This document shows positions 10,301-16,659 of a stretch of 64,000 bases of DNA, piece after piece. The DNA lies in contig CAWIAG010000002.1 in NCBI GenBank assembly GCA_963834015.1, positions 372,001 to 436,000 on the forward strand, given 5' to 3'. Below the pieces are notes generated by a model, which ran no database searches, was not told where the DNA came from, and saw only the letters and a list, made by a program, of their open reading frames with translations. Every line of letters starts with the position of its first letter. The first letter of the stretch is position 1. This stretch comes from FEN-1297 sp963834015. Its GTDB lineage: Bacteria > Bacteroidota > Ignavibacteria > Ignavibacteriales > Ignavibacteriaceae. Position numbers and translations under genes: made by a program.

Positions 10301-10428
10301 AGATTCAGGATTTATTGAAAGAAGTAGAAGTGTACAGCGCTCCGTTAGCGCATGGATTACTGCTTCGTGCGGATCAATTTGACTATCCGGGACTGCTCGA
10401 TATTCTATCCAAAGGAGTGGCATCATGA
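7324..10428 (+). CDS. hybrid histidine kinase with multiple PAS domains
   Basis: A 1034-residue soluble kinase with no membrane segment. Order: PAS domain (about 30-145), three tandem PAS units of exactly 135 residues each (146-550), HisKA dimerisation domain with phosphoacceptor His580 (MSHEIRTPMN), HATPase_c with N box about 694-703, G1 DTGAGI at 730 and G2 GTGTGLGLAIS near 757, then a receiver domain from about 824 with Asp874 (FMDMRMPVMDGF). A helical C-terminal tail (about 940-1034) follows and shows no HPt histidine. The start is TTG: AGGA lies at 7314-7317, seven bases away, while the ATG at 7319 leads straight to a stop. The stop overlaps the next start (ATGA). The ligand is unknown. 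Confidence 0.93.
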   Translation: MKNIEIRPSENSSNFDGSGLKQTAELIQKPDIRYRRLFETAQDGILILDANTGAITEANPFLTKLLGYSREELVDKQLWEIGAFTDIKTSKAAFQELQQKEYIRYENLPFQTKDGRTIPVEFVSNVYLVGNRKVIQCNIRDITVRKEIEKELVAIKTSADNALEYSDSIINTVREPLLSLNQDLRVVSASRSFYEFFKVKPEETIGQLIYDLGNHQWDIPKLRDLLETILPEKATFDNYEVEHDFSTIGKRIMLLNARQIERGFGKERIILLAIEDITERKEIEKELEAIKKSADDALEYSESIINTVREPLIALNQDLRVVTASRSFYEVFKVKPEETINQLIYDLGNHQWDIPKLRDLLETILPEKATFDNYEVEHDFSTIGKRIMLLNARQIERGFGKERIILLAIEDITERKEIEKELEAIKKSADDALEYSDSIINTVREPLIALNQDLRVVTASRSFYEVFKVKPGETIGQLIYDLGNHQWDIPKLRDLLETILPEKATFDNYEVEHDFSTIGRRIMLLNARQIQRGLGKERIILLAIEDITERKRLEVELLAAKLVADDANRAKSTFLANMSHEIRTPMNAILGFSQLMLRDPALGLLQKKHLGTINRSGEHLLELINDILEMSKIEAGRMTLETTTFDAHMMFDDLESMLRFRTDEKGLQFIMDGTGDIPRYIIADEKKLRQVLINLLWNATKFTHKGGIALRARVRSVDPSSSRLYVEVEDTGAGIAEDEMHKLFLHFEQTSTGRHAGTGTGLGLAISKEFVHIMGGDIAVSSRVGKGSIFKFDIPIKEGDVQTVVMIKADSRRVLKLQEGQPLYRVLVVDDKEDNRMLLFDLLNKVGFETRQAGNGKEAVDQFKSWKPHLIFMDMRMPVMDGFEAIRIIRIDENGKKVKIISATASVFEEDRRLVLAAGADEFLPKPIRETELFDMVRRLLNVEYIYEQSNEEERLPVNAESTGILLKESAAGLPGKLLSQMREAISKADIDQIQDLLKEVEVYSAPLAHGLLLRADQFDYPGLLDILSKGVAS
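7759..8973 (+). repeat. three tandem 405-bp repeats encoding PAS units
   Basis: Units start at 7759, 8164 and 8569, each with AAGGAGATAGAAAAAGAACT, and the last ends at 8973. Each encodes one 135-residue PAS unit with the shared segments DLGNHQWDIP and LLETILPEKATFD. Units two and three are nearly identical at the DNA level in long stretches, which points to recent duplication inside the gene. Confidence 0.92.
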
Positions 10429-11573
10429 CCGAACAACAGAATATCAAACATGCTTTAGCGGAAATTCTTCTCGTCGATGATACTCCGGCCAATTTGCAGC
10501 TCCTTTCAGGAATGTTAAAAGAACAAGGATACAAAGTACGGCCTGTGCCAAGCGGTAAACTTGCGCTGCAGGTGGCTAACATAGAACCACCTGACCTCAT
10601 CCTGTTAGATATCCTAATGCCGGAGATGAATGGTTATGAAGTATGTGAGAAGCTTAAAGCAGACGATAAGTTGAAAGAAATACCTGTTATTTTCATCAGC
10701 GCGTTGAGTGAAACAATTGACAAGGTGAAGGGCTTTTTAGCCGGCGGTGTTGATTATATAACAAAGCCGTTCCAATTCGAAGAAGTTCATGCGCGCGTGC
10801 GAACGCATCTGGAACTGCGCAGGCAAAAGCAGGAATTAAAAAAAAGCTATGAACAGCTTAAAGAGCTCGGATCACTCCGCGACGGCATGACACACATGAT
10901 TGCACATGATATGCGTTCACCCCTATCCCTTATGGCAACAATATTTCAGACATTGGAGAAAAGCGAGACAAAGCATACGTCCGATAAGAACAGGCAAATG
11001 GTACACAATGGAGCCCTATCCACAGCCGGACTTTTGCAAATGGTGGACTCGCTGCTTGATATCAATAAATTAGAGGCGGGACATGAGGAACTTAAATTGA
11101 TAAATTGCGATCTTGTGGAAATCTCCAAAGTCATTCTCCGGGAGTATGAATATCTCAGGGAAAGCCGAAGGTTCATCTTTGATATGAAAACATTTCCTGT
11201 ACGGGTTATCTGTGATTATAATTTGATTTCACGTGTGATTCGCAATCTTTTCATGAATGCGTTAAAATTTACTCCGAAAGATGGAGCCATCAGCATCACA
11301 GTAGAGAGCTTAGAAGAGGATGGCTCTCAAAGTGATGACAGTCCCGGTAAAAAGGAAAGCGCACGGGTCACTATTCAGGATACCGGCCAGGGGATACCGG
11401 CACATTACCTGGGAAAAGTCTTCAATAAATTCGTCCAGGTCGAATCACGTGAATTCTCAACCGGATTGGGACTAACTTTCTGTAAACTTGCGGTTGAAGC
11501 ACACGGAGGCCATATTAGCGTAGAAAGTGAAGAAGGAAAAGGGAGTACATTCTGGTTTACATTACCAAATTGA
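10425..11573 (+). CDS. receiver domain-histidine kinase protein
   Basis: A 382-residue protein with an N-terminal receiver domain (residues 13-125; acidic pocket VDD, phosphoacceptor Asp62 in LLDILMPEMNGYE, conserved Lys in ITKPF) followed by HisKA with His161 (HDMRSPLS) and HATPase_c with NALKFTPKDG, DTGQGIP and STGLGLTF. Proteins of this order take a phosphoryl signal at the receiver and pass it to a further partner. Its ATG overlaps the stop of the upstream hybrid kinase by four bases, so the two are almost certainly a pair. No DNA-binding output domain is encoded nearby. The mlaE-like gene begins 10 bases downstream. Confidence 0.92.
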   Translation: MTEQQNIKHALAEILLVDDTPANLQLLSGMLKEQGYKVRPVPSGKLALQVANIEPPDLILLDILMPEMNGYEVCEKLKADDKLKEIPVIFISALSETIDKVKGFLAGGVDYITKPFQFEEVHARVRTHLELRRQKQELKKSYEQLKELGSLRDGMTHMIAHDMRSPLSLMATIFQTLEKSETKHTSDKNRQMVHNGALSTAGLLQMVDSLLDINKLEAGHEELKLINCDLVEISKVILREYEYLRESRRFIFDMKTFPVRVICDYNLISRVIRNLFMNALKFTPKDGAISITVESLEEDGSQSDDSPGKKESARVTIQDTGQGIPAHYLGKVFNKFVQVESREFSTGLGLTFCKLAVEAHGGHISVESEEGKGSTFWFTLPN

Positions 11574-11583
11574 GCGGGATATT

Positions 11584-12420
11584 ATGAAGACACCCTGGGA
11601 TAAACCGTTTGAATATTTGAAGGTAATAGGAACATCCGTAGAAAACCATTCGCGATTTTTTCCGGTTTCAGTAGTCAAAAAAATTTTTCTGGAAGTATAC
11701 TTGCTTTCACTTTTTACAATTCATTTTTTCAAAGAAGTTGTCAGGCCTCCATATAATTTTAGTGAGCTGATAAAGCAATCCTACCTTATAGGTTATAAGT
11801 CTCTCTCATTGGTCGGTATTACTGCACTCATTATGGGTGTGGTGCTTACTATCCAGACGAGACCGACCTTAACAGAAGTAGGCGCCGGGGCATGGCTGCC
11901 GGCTATGGTGGCAGTCTCGATCATAAGAGAAATAGGGCCCGCGATAACCGCATTGCTTTGCGCCGGCAGAGTGGGATCGGGTATAGGATCGGAATTAGCT
12001 ATTATGAAAACGACAGAGCAAATTGATGCCATGAAGCTGGCGGGTATCAATCCGTTTAAGTTTGTCGTGGTTACAAGAATACTTGCTGCAAGTCTGATGA
12101 TTCCGCTCCTGGTAATTTTTGCAGATGCCGCTTCGCTCTACGGATCCTATCTTGCTGTTAGTATGAAAGGAGATATCAGCTTTCATTTATACTGTCTGCA
12201 GGTATTTCAGAAGCTCACTTTTACAGATGTGCTGCCTGCTTTTATCAAAACATTTTTCTTTGGATTTGCAATCGGGCTTATAGGCTGTTACCAGGGATAT
12301 AATGCTGAAGAAGGCAACCGGGGAATTGGATTAGCTGCAAATTCAGCAGTAGTAATAGCCTCGTTCATGATTTTTGTTCTGGACATTGTTGCTGTACAAA
12401 TAACGGGTTTCTTTATTTAA
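11584..12420 (+). CDS. mlaE: MlaE-family ABC transporter permease
   Basis: A 278-residue membrane protein of the MlaE/Ttg2B family, the permease of phospholipid transport systems between the inner and outer membrane. The conserved middle segment with IQTRPTLTEVGAG, REIGPAITALLCAGRVGSGIGSEL and the EQIDAM motif is clear. Five or so membrane segments follow the family plan. A GTG further up at 11527 is possible but would overlap the kinase by 47 bases; the ATG at 11584 has GAGCGGG just upstream. It follows the two kinase genes closely and is the first of three mla-type genes, interrupted from the ATPase gene by a repeat-rich gap. Confidence 0.9.
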   Translation: MKTPWDKPFEYLKVIGTSVENHSRFFPVSVVKKIFLEVYLLSLFTIHFFKEVVRPPYNFSELIKQSYLIGYKSLSLVGITALIMGVVLTIQTRPTLTEVGAGAWLPAMVAVSIIREIGPAITALLCAGRVGSGIGSELAIMKTTEQIDAMKLAGINPFKFVVVTRILAASLMIPLLVIFADAASLYGSYLAVSMKGDISFHLYCLQVFQKLTFTDVLPAFIKTFFFGFAIGLIGCYQGYNAEEGNRGIGLAANSAVVIASFMIFVLDIVAVQITGFFI

Positions 12421-12731
12421 ATAATATTGAATATGAGTAGCCCCGACTTTTAGAGGCTGTGTGAAAATTAGTTTCAAAATTATAAATTTTCATTTTATTG
12501 AATACTAAAGTCTTTAAATGCAAATAAATAAATATTTATTCGTCAATTTTGAATTTTCACCCGGCCTCTTTAAGTCGGGGAACAAATTGTTTTTTTAAAA
12601 TTTGGCTTTAGCCAAAAATAACATCTTTAATGGACTTAAGTCCTGAAATTGAATTGATTTTACTTTACCCTGACTTATTCCATAGGAATGGCCATGCCAA
12701 AAGTCGGGGTACTAAAGAAATAAATAGCTCA
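12421..12731. other. repeat-rich gap between mlaE and mlaF homologues
   Basis: This 311-base gap contains a large imperfect inverted repeat and several shorter palindromes: TTTGGC-TTTA-GCCAAA (12601-12616), GGACTTAAGTCC (12632-12643) and CCCTGACTT facing AAGTCGGGG (12668-12709). A frame upstream of the mlaF start runs through these palindromes and is therefore unlikely to be coding. Confidence 0.7.
12441..12580. repeat. 140-bp element with 29-bp imperfect inverted ends
   Basis: The left arm 12441-12469 (CCCCGACTTTTAGAGGCTGT and onward) and the right arm 12552-12580 are complementary at 25 of 29 positions, with an 82-base AT-rich centre. The size and layout resemble a small non-autonomous element (MITE-like). 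The outer CCCCGACTT recurs near 12701-12709 and at about 24100, so it belongs to a dispersed family. I see no clear target-site duplication. Confidence 0.55.
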
Positions 12732-13523
12732 ATGCACACAAATACAACAAATACAACTCTCCCGGAAACAGCCCCCTATAATGGCCAGCCGGGTGAGAGT
12801 GTTTTAGAAATAGAACATCTCCGGAAATCCTTTGGAAATAATTATGTTTTGAAAGATATCACTTTGCGAGTTGCTAAAGGTGAAAACCTTGTTGTCCTTG
12901 GTAAATCGGGAATTGGTAAAACAGTTCTCATAAAATGTATAGTGGGGCTTATCGCACCGGATGAAGGTCGAGTTTTGGTTCTGGGAAAACATGTATTTGA
13001 TCTTGAAGAAGAAGAACTTAATACATTGCGGATGAAAATAGGTTTCCTGTTCCAGGGAGGAGCTTTGTATGATTCCATGACGGTAAAGGAAAATCTTGAG
13101 TTTCTATTGCGCAGGCAATTACGTACGAGGTCAAAGGCGGCCATGCAATCGATGGTGGAAGAAGCTTTGTACAGTGTGGGTTTGGCAGACTCGATTGATA
13201 AAATGCCCTCAGCGCTTTCGGTAAGTATGCGTAAAAGAGTGGGTTTAGCCCGGACATTAATTCTGCGGCCTGCAATAATGTTTTACGATGAGCCCACATC
13301 AGGTTTGGACCCTATAACATCAAGAGAAATAAGCAGGCTTATAATTGATATGCAGGAAAAATACAATACTTCCTCTGTCATCGTAACACATGATATAGAG
13401 TGCGCCAGGATTACAGCTAACCGTATTCTGATTATTCACAACGGAATGTGTGCTGCGGAAGGTAGTTATAGCGAACTCGTTAATTCGGCGGATAAATTAG
13501 TGCGGTCATTTTTTGAACAATAA
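12732..13523 (+). CDS. mlaF: MlaF-family ABC transporter ATP-binding protein
   Basis: A 263-residue ABC ATPase that should power MlaE-type lipid transport. Walker A reads GKSGIGKTVLIK, the Q-loop GFLFQGGALYDSMTV and Walker B MFYDEPTSGLDP are typical of MlaF, and the H-loop is VTHDIE. The ABC signature reads LSVSMRKRVGLAR in place of LSGGM..KRV: both glycines are changed. The ATG at 12732 was chosen because the frame upstream (to 12630) passes through palindromic repeats; no good Shine-Dalgarno sequence is visible for it. The gene lies between the mlaE and mlaD homologues on the same strand. Whether it still hydrolyses ATP is uncertain. Confidence 0.88.
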   Translation: MHTNTTNTTLPETAPYNGQPGESVLEIEHLRKSFGNNYVLKDITLRVAKGENLVVLGKSGIGKTVLIKCIVGLIAPDEGRVLVLGKHVFDLEEEELNTLRMKIGFLFQGGALYDSMTVKENLEFLLRRQLRTRSKAAMQSMVEEALYSVGLADSIDKMPSALSVSMRKRVGLARTLILRPAIMFYDEPTSGLDPITSREISRLIIDMQEKYNTSSVIVTHDIECARITANRILIIHNGMCAAEGSYSELVNSADKLVRSFFEQ

Positions 13524-13924
13524 ATTAATTGGCTGTCTTGTTGGCTTCAGAAAAATATGAATTTTCTTTTAAGTTGAAAACATTGCAAACTAATTATATA
13601 AAAAAATGTATAATATGGATTTTGTTTTAAGTCCCGGAGGAACGAAATATTTATAACAAACGAAAACAACACAAAACTTAAAAATCCCGGAGGGATGGCA
13701 TTGAAACGGATAAGTAAACATTTCAATCGTATAACGAATGAAAAATATTATATATCGACTATTACAGACCCCAATTCATCAAAATAGAAAGAATCCCCTC
13801 TTGCCGCGCCACTATGTGGGGAGGGGACGGAAGAGGTGGGTCGAAGCGATTATATTTAGAAAACCTTTGCAATTGTCTTTATCAATGTATTGAAAAATGC
13901 AAAATGCTGTAAGGAGCACATAAA
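13524..13924. repeat. gap with dispersed palindromic repeats
   Basis: No gene is visible in this 401-base gap. Two copies of a CCCGGAGG motif occur: GTCCCGGAGGAACGAAATAT from 13631 and ATCCCGGAGGGATGGCATTG from 13684, the second containing the palindrome TCCCGGAGGGA (13685-13695). A further inverted repeat TCCCCTC / GAGGGGA lies at 13794-13827. Such motifs are dispersed intergenic repeats in this group of bacteria. The mlaD-like gene has its own strong ribosome-binding site at the end of the gap. Confidence 0.6.
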
Positions 13925-14869
13925 TTGAAACCTGAAATATCTGAAAAAATCAAAATGGGAATATTTATTTCCATAGGCTTGGCGTTGTTTTTCGCAGGAA
14001 TATATTATATTGGCATGAGGCAGCAAATGTTTACAGGCACGTTTCATATCAGCGCGGTATTTAATGATGTCAGCGGAATACAAGCGGGGAACAACGTAAG
14101 GTTGTCAGGCGTTAATATAGGCACAATAGAAAATATAAAAATAATCAGCAAATCCAGCGTACGTGTTACTATGACAATTGATGAAAGCGAGCGAAAGTTT
14201 ATCACGAAGGATGCAGAGGCCGATATAACCACAGAGGGGCTTATGGGAAATAAGATACTTGTCATTATACCCGGCACCGGCGAATTAAAAGAAATCGAAA
14301 ACAACGATGTTATCGCTGCTGCTGAACCGGTTAAGATAGACGATATTTTAACCCAGTTCAAAAAGACGGGAGATAACTCAGCGCACCTGACAGGTGATTT
14401 GGCGGATATTGTAGGAAACATTCATTCAGGAAAAGGAACATTAGGAAAATTGTTAATGGACGGTACTTATCTGAAAATACCTGTTGAAAACGTAATGAAA
14501 ATGACACAGGATTTATCAGAAATTGTCGGAAGGTTACATTCCGGAAAAGGAACACTCGGGGGACTCCTGATGGATAGTACGGATTTAAAAATACCAATTG
14601 AAAATGCAGCGGAAATTACAAGGGATTTATCCGATATTACCGGCAGCATAAGGTCAGGCAGAGGCACGCTGGGAAAGCTGATAATGGACAGCACTTACCT
14701 GAAAATACCTTTGAACAACATTGTACAAATTACAAATGATTTGTCTAAGATTGTAAGCGGCTTGCGTGCAGGCAAAGGTACATTAGGAAAACTCACCAAC
14801 AATGAAGAGTTCTATCTGCATCTTGACCATACCATTGAGTTGCTCGAACTCACTGTTGGACGATTTTAA
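13925..14869 (+). CDS. mlaD: MlaD-like MCE domain protein
   Basis: A 314-residue protein with one N-terminal membrane segment (residues 10-29, IFISIGLALFFAGIYYIGM) and an MCE domain (about 36-120, with DVSGIQAGNNVRLSGVNIGTI and the TTEGLMGNK segment). MCE proteins bind lipids in the periplasm for MlaE/F-type transporters. The C-terminal half is four repeats of exactly 38 residues, each with SGKGTLGKL-like and LxIP cores, starting at nucleotides 14426, 14540, 14654 and 14768. The start is TTG, supported by AAGGAG at 13911-13916 eight bases upstream. E. coli MlaD is about 183 residues, so the repeat tail is extra. Confidence 0.88.
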   Translation: MKPEISEKIKMGIFISIGLALFFAGIYYIGMRQQMFTGTFHISAVFNDVSGIQAGNNVRLSGVNIGTIENIKIISKSSVRVTMTIDESERKFITKDAEADITTEGLMGNKILVIIPGTGELKEIENNDVIAAAEPVKIDDILTQFKKTGDNSAHLTGDLADIVGNIHSGKGTLGKLLMDGTYLKIPVENVMKMTQDLSEIVGRLHSGKGTLGGLLMDSTDLKIPIENAAEITRDLSDITGSIRSGRGTLGKLIMDSTYLKIPLNNIVQITNDLSKIVSGLRAGKGTLGKLTNNEEFYLHLDHTIELLELTVGRF

Positions 14870-16169
14870 GGCGAATCCATCACGCTATATAAAAATGAGT
14901 TTGTTCTGAGAATTCAAGAATTGTAAGGCAAAACGCTGTTTCGCCAATTCAAAACTCAATTAGGATCCAAATTAAAACCGATTCGTCGAATTATATTACA
15001 TCTTTTTGATTTTGTATAAGGTAACCTTATAGATTAGAGATAAACCTATCTTAGTATCTTTAGAACTAATTGCTCATCAGCTTTACCAGGCAGTTATATT
15101 ACAAAATAATTTAAATTAGCCCCGTCTTTCAATACCGGGGATTAATAAATTCATCTTAAAAGTAGCCCCAGGACTTTAGTACATTAAACATCTGTATTTT
15201 TTTTGCTTTCCCATTCCGAAACTTATTTGAACCGTAGGTTGGTATTTTACAATCCTTAAATTACGATACGCAATCTCCAGCAAGGGCCTATATTTTTAAG
15301 TTGGCTTTAATTATTTGAATTCAGATTATCTCAGAATAGTATTCGTGAAATTCGTCCTAATTCGTGTAAATTCGTATTAATGGAAATTCGTCCTAATTCG
15401 TGGGAATCCATTTTAAACTAATTCATGTCACTTCAAATTATTTTCATTAGAATTTATCTGGCAAAAAAAACAGTGTTTTCTAAAAATAAATTTAATTAAT
15501 TTTGCACTTGTAAATGACAGGGATTGTTTGGCATAACCCCGATATTGCTTTTAAAATGTTTTTTAAATCACTATTATAAAATAAATTGTTTCATTGACAT
15601 TTTGATTGACGTGTTGAAATATACACGGACTTTTATTTTGTGAGGTTCACCTTAAATGTGAGCCTCACACTTTGGATTTAAATTGATCACCAAATTCAGA
15701 ACGATACACTTCCCCTCCTTGATAAGGAGGGGATTAAGGGGAGGTCGTTGCAACCCAAACACTTCTTCTACTTATTCATTTCCATCCTATCCGTGTAGCC
15801 TGCTCGCCGTGCTTGTCATCATGGCTCGCCGTGAGTATAGCCTTCTCGCTTCTAACATAAACACTGCATATAAATGCAAAGTTTAAGCCATCTTATCCAA
15901 AAAGTTAACTTCTTTATTTTTAATAGTTTAACAAACAGCATTTTGGGAGGGGGTGGACAAGGTTAAGCTCTTTATTTTCAATAGTTTACATTAAATTTTG
16001 TGTAAACTTTAAGCCCTTTTTGTGTTAACATTTCATGCCTTTTTGTACAAATTTTTTTACTTGTATAAGTCTATATATTATAAGAGCTTACTCTTCTATA
16101 TGTTGGCAAGCTTGAAAATCCGGGGGAAAAAAAAATTTTCTTCAAATGAATAAATATACAATGAGTATT
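14870..16169. other. 1.3-kb repeat-rich region without genes
   Basis: No convincing gene on either strand. Visible structure: six ATTCGT copies at 15341-15401 in a loose tandem array; a perfect hairpin CCCCTCCTT-GAT-AAGGAGGGG at 15712-15732; an inverted repeat TGTGAGG..CCTCACA at 15639-15669; paired GCTCGCCGTG words near 15793 and 15823; and two 30-base near-copies starting GTTAA at 15904 and 15962. A short plus-strand frame at 15683-15886 runs through these repeats and has no protein-like features. The region sits between the mlaD-like gene and the end of the NYN gene. Confidence 0.65.
15712..15732. repeat. perfect 9-bp-stem hairpin
   Basis: CCCCTCCTT and AAGGAGGGG flank a GAT loop. A second GGGGAGG follows at 15739. 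GC-rich compared with its surroundings, without a T-run, so more likely a dispersed repeat than a terminator. Confidence 0.6.
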
Positions 16170-16631
16170 TTAAGGTTTATCGGCTTTGAATATTTTTTTA
16201 AAGTACTCATTGTTGCTGATTGAATTAATACGCGAAGTTTCTTCATCAACCTTTCCCCTGCTTAAAAGCTGTTTAATAAAGTTTTCGCTTGAAATAACTT
16301 CGCATCCGCATTTACGTGCAAAAGCTTTTATACCGGTATCAGACGTTACTACGATTATATTTCTCGGGTTATCTGCATCTTCAATTTGATGTTTGATTTT
16401 ATCATCTGCGGATCTTTTATCACTGTATATTATTTTAACTATCGACGCTCTTATAGGAAGGCGCTCAAACCCGTCATAATGAATTGTAATTTTAACCGAC
16501 CTGCCCTGAAAATAATTTTCAATCATAAAGATTAGCTTCTCACGTGGAGATTGCTTATCCGTCTTGATAAACTTACTAAAGGCTTTTACTTTATGAATTA
16601 CATTGTTTCCGTCAACTATATAATGCTTCAT
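16170..16631 (-). CDS. NYN domain protein, YacP-like putative ribonuclease
   Basis: A 153-residue protein starting MKHYIVDGNNVIHK, the PIN-like NYN opening with the catalytic Asp and the GNN turn. Further acidic positions fit the fold: DDKIKHQIEDAD (about 74-86) and VVTSDTGIKAFARKCG (about 92-107, with the S/D pair before the helix). NYN proteins of the YacP type are predicted metal-dependent ribonucleases acting on RNA in the cytoplasm. It begins 28 bases after the LptD-like gene and may be cotranscribed with it. Substrate unknown. Confidence 0.8.
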   Translation of the reverse strand: MKHYIVDGNNVIHKVKAFSKFIKTDKQSPREKLIFMIENYFQGRSVKITIHYDGFERLPIRASIVKIIYSDKRSADDKIKHQIEDADNPRNIIVVTSDTGIKAFARKCGCEVISSENFIKQLLSRGKVDEETSRINSISNNEYFKKIFKADKP

Positions 16632-16659
16632 TTATTAAATATAATCATAATTAAATTTA

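Noticed and set aside
11527..11583. GTG start for the MlaE homologue at 11527
   Set aside because: It would overlap the kinase gene by 47 bases and adds residues not seen in the family; ATG 11584 has a plausible ribosome-binding site.
12630..12731. N-terminal extension of the MlaF homologue from the ATG at 12630
   Set aside because: The reading frame crosses several palindromic repeats and gives residues unlike any MlaF N-terminus; the ATG at 12732 gives the usual start.
15341..15401. Six ATTCGT words as a CRISPR-like array
   Set aside because: The words are six bases long with spacers of 3-10 bases; no cas genes are present.
15683..15886. Plus-strand frame of about 67 codons
   Set aside because: It lies inside repeats and has no ribosome-binding site or protein-like features.
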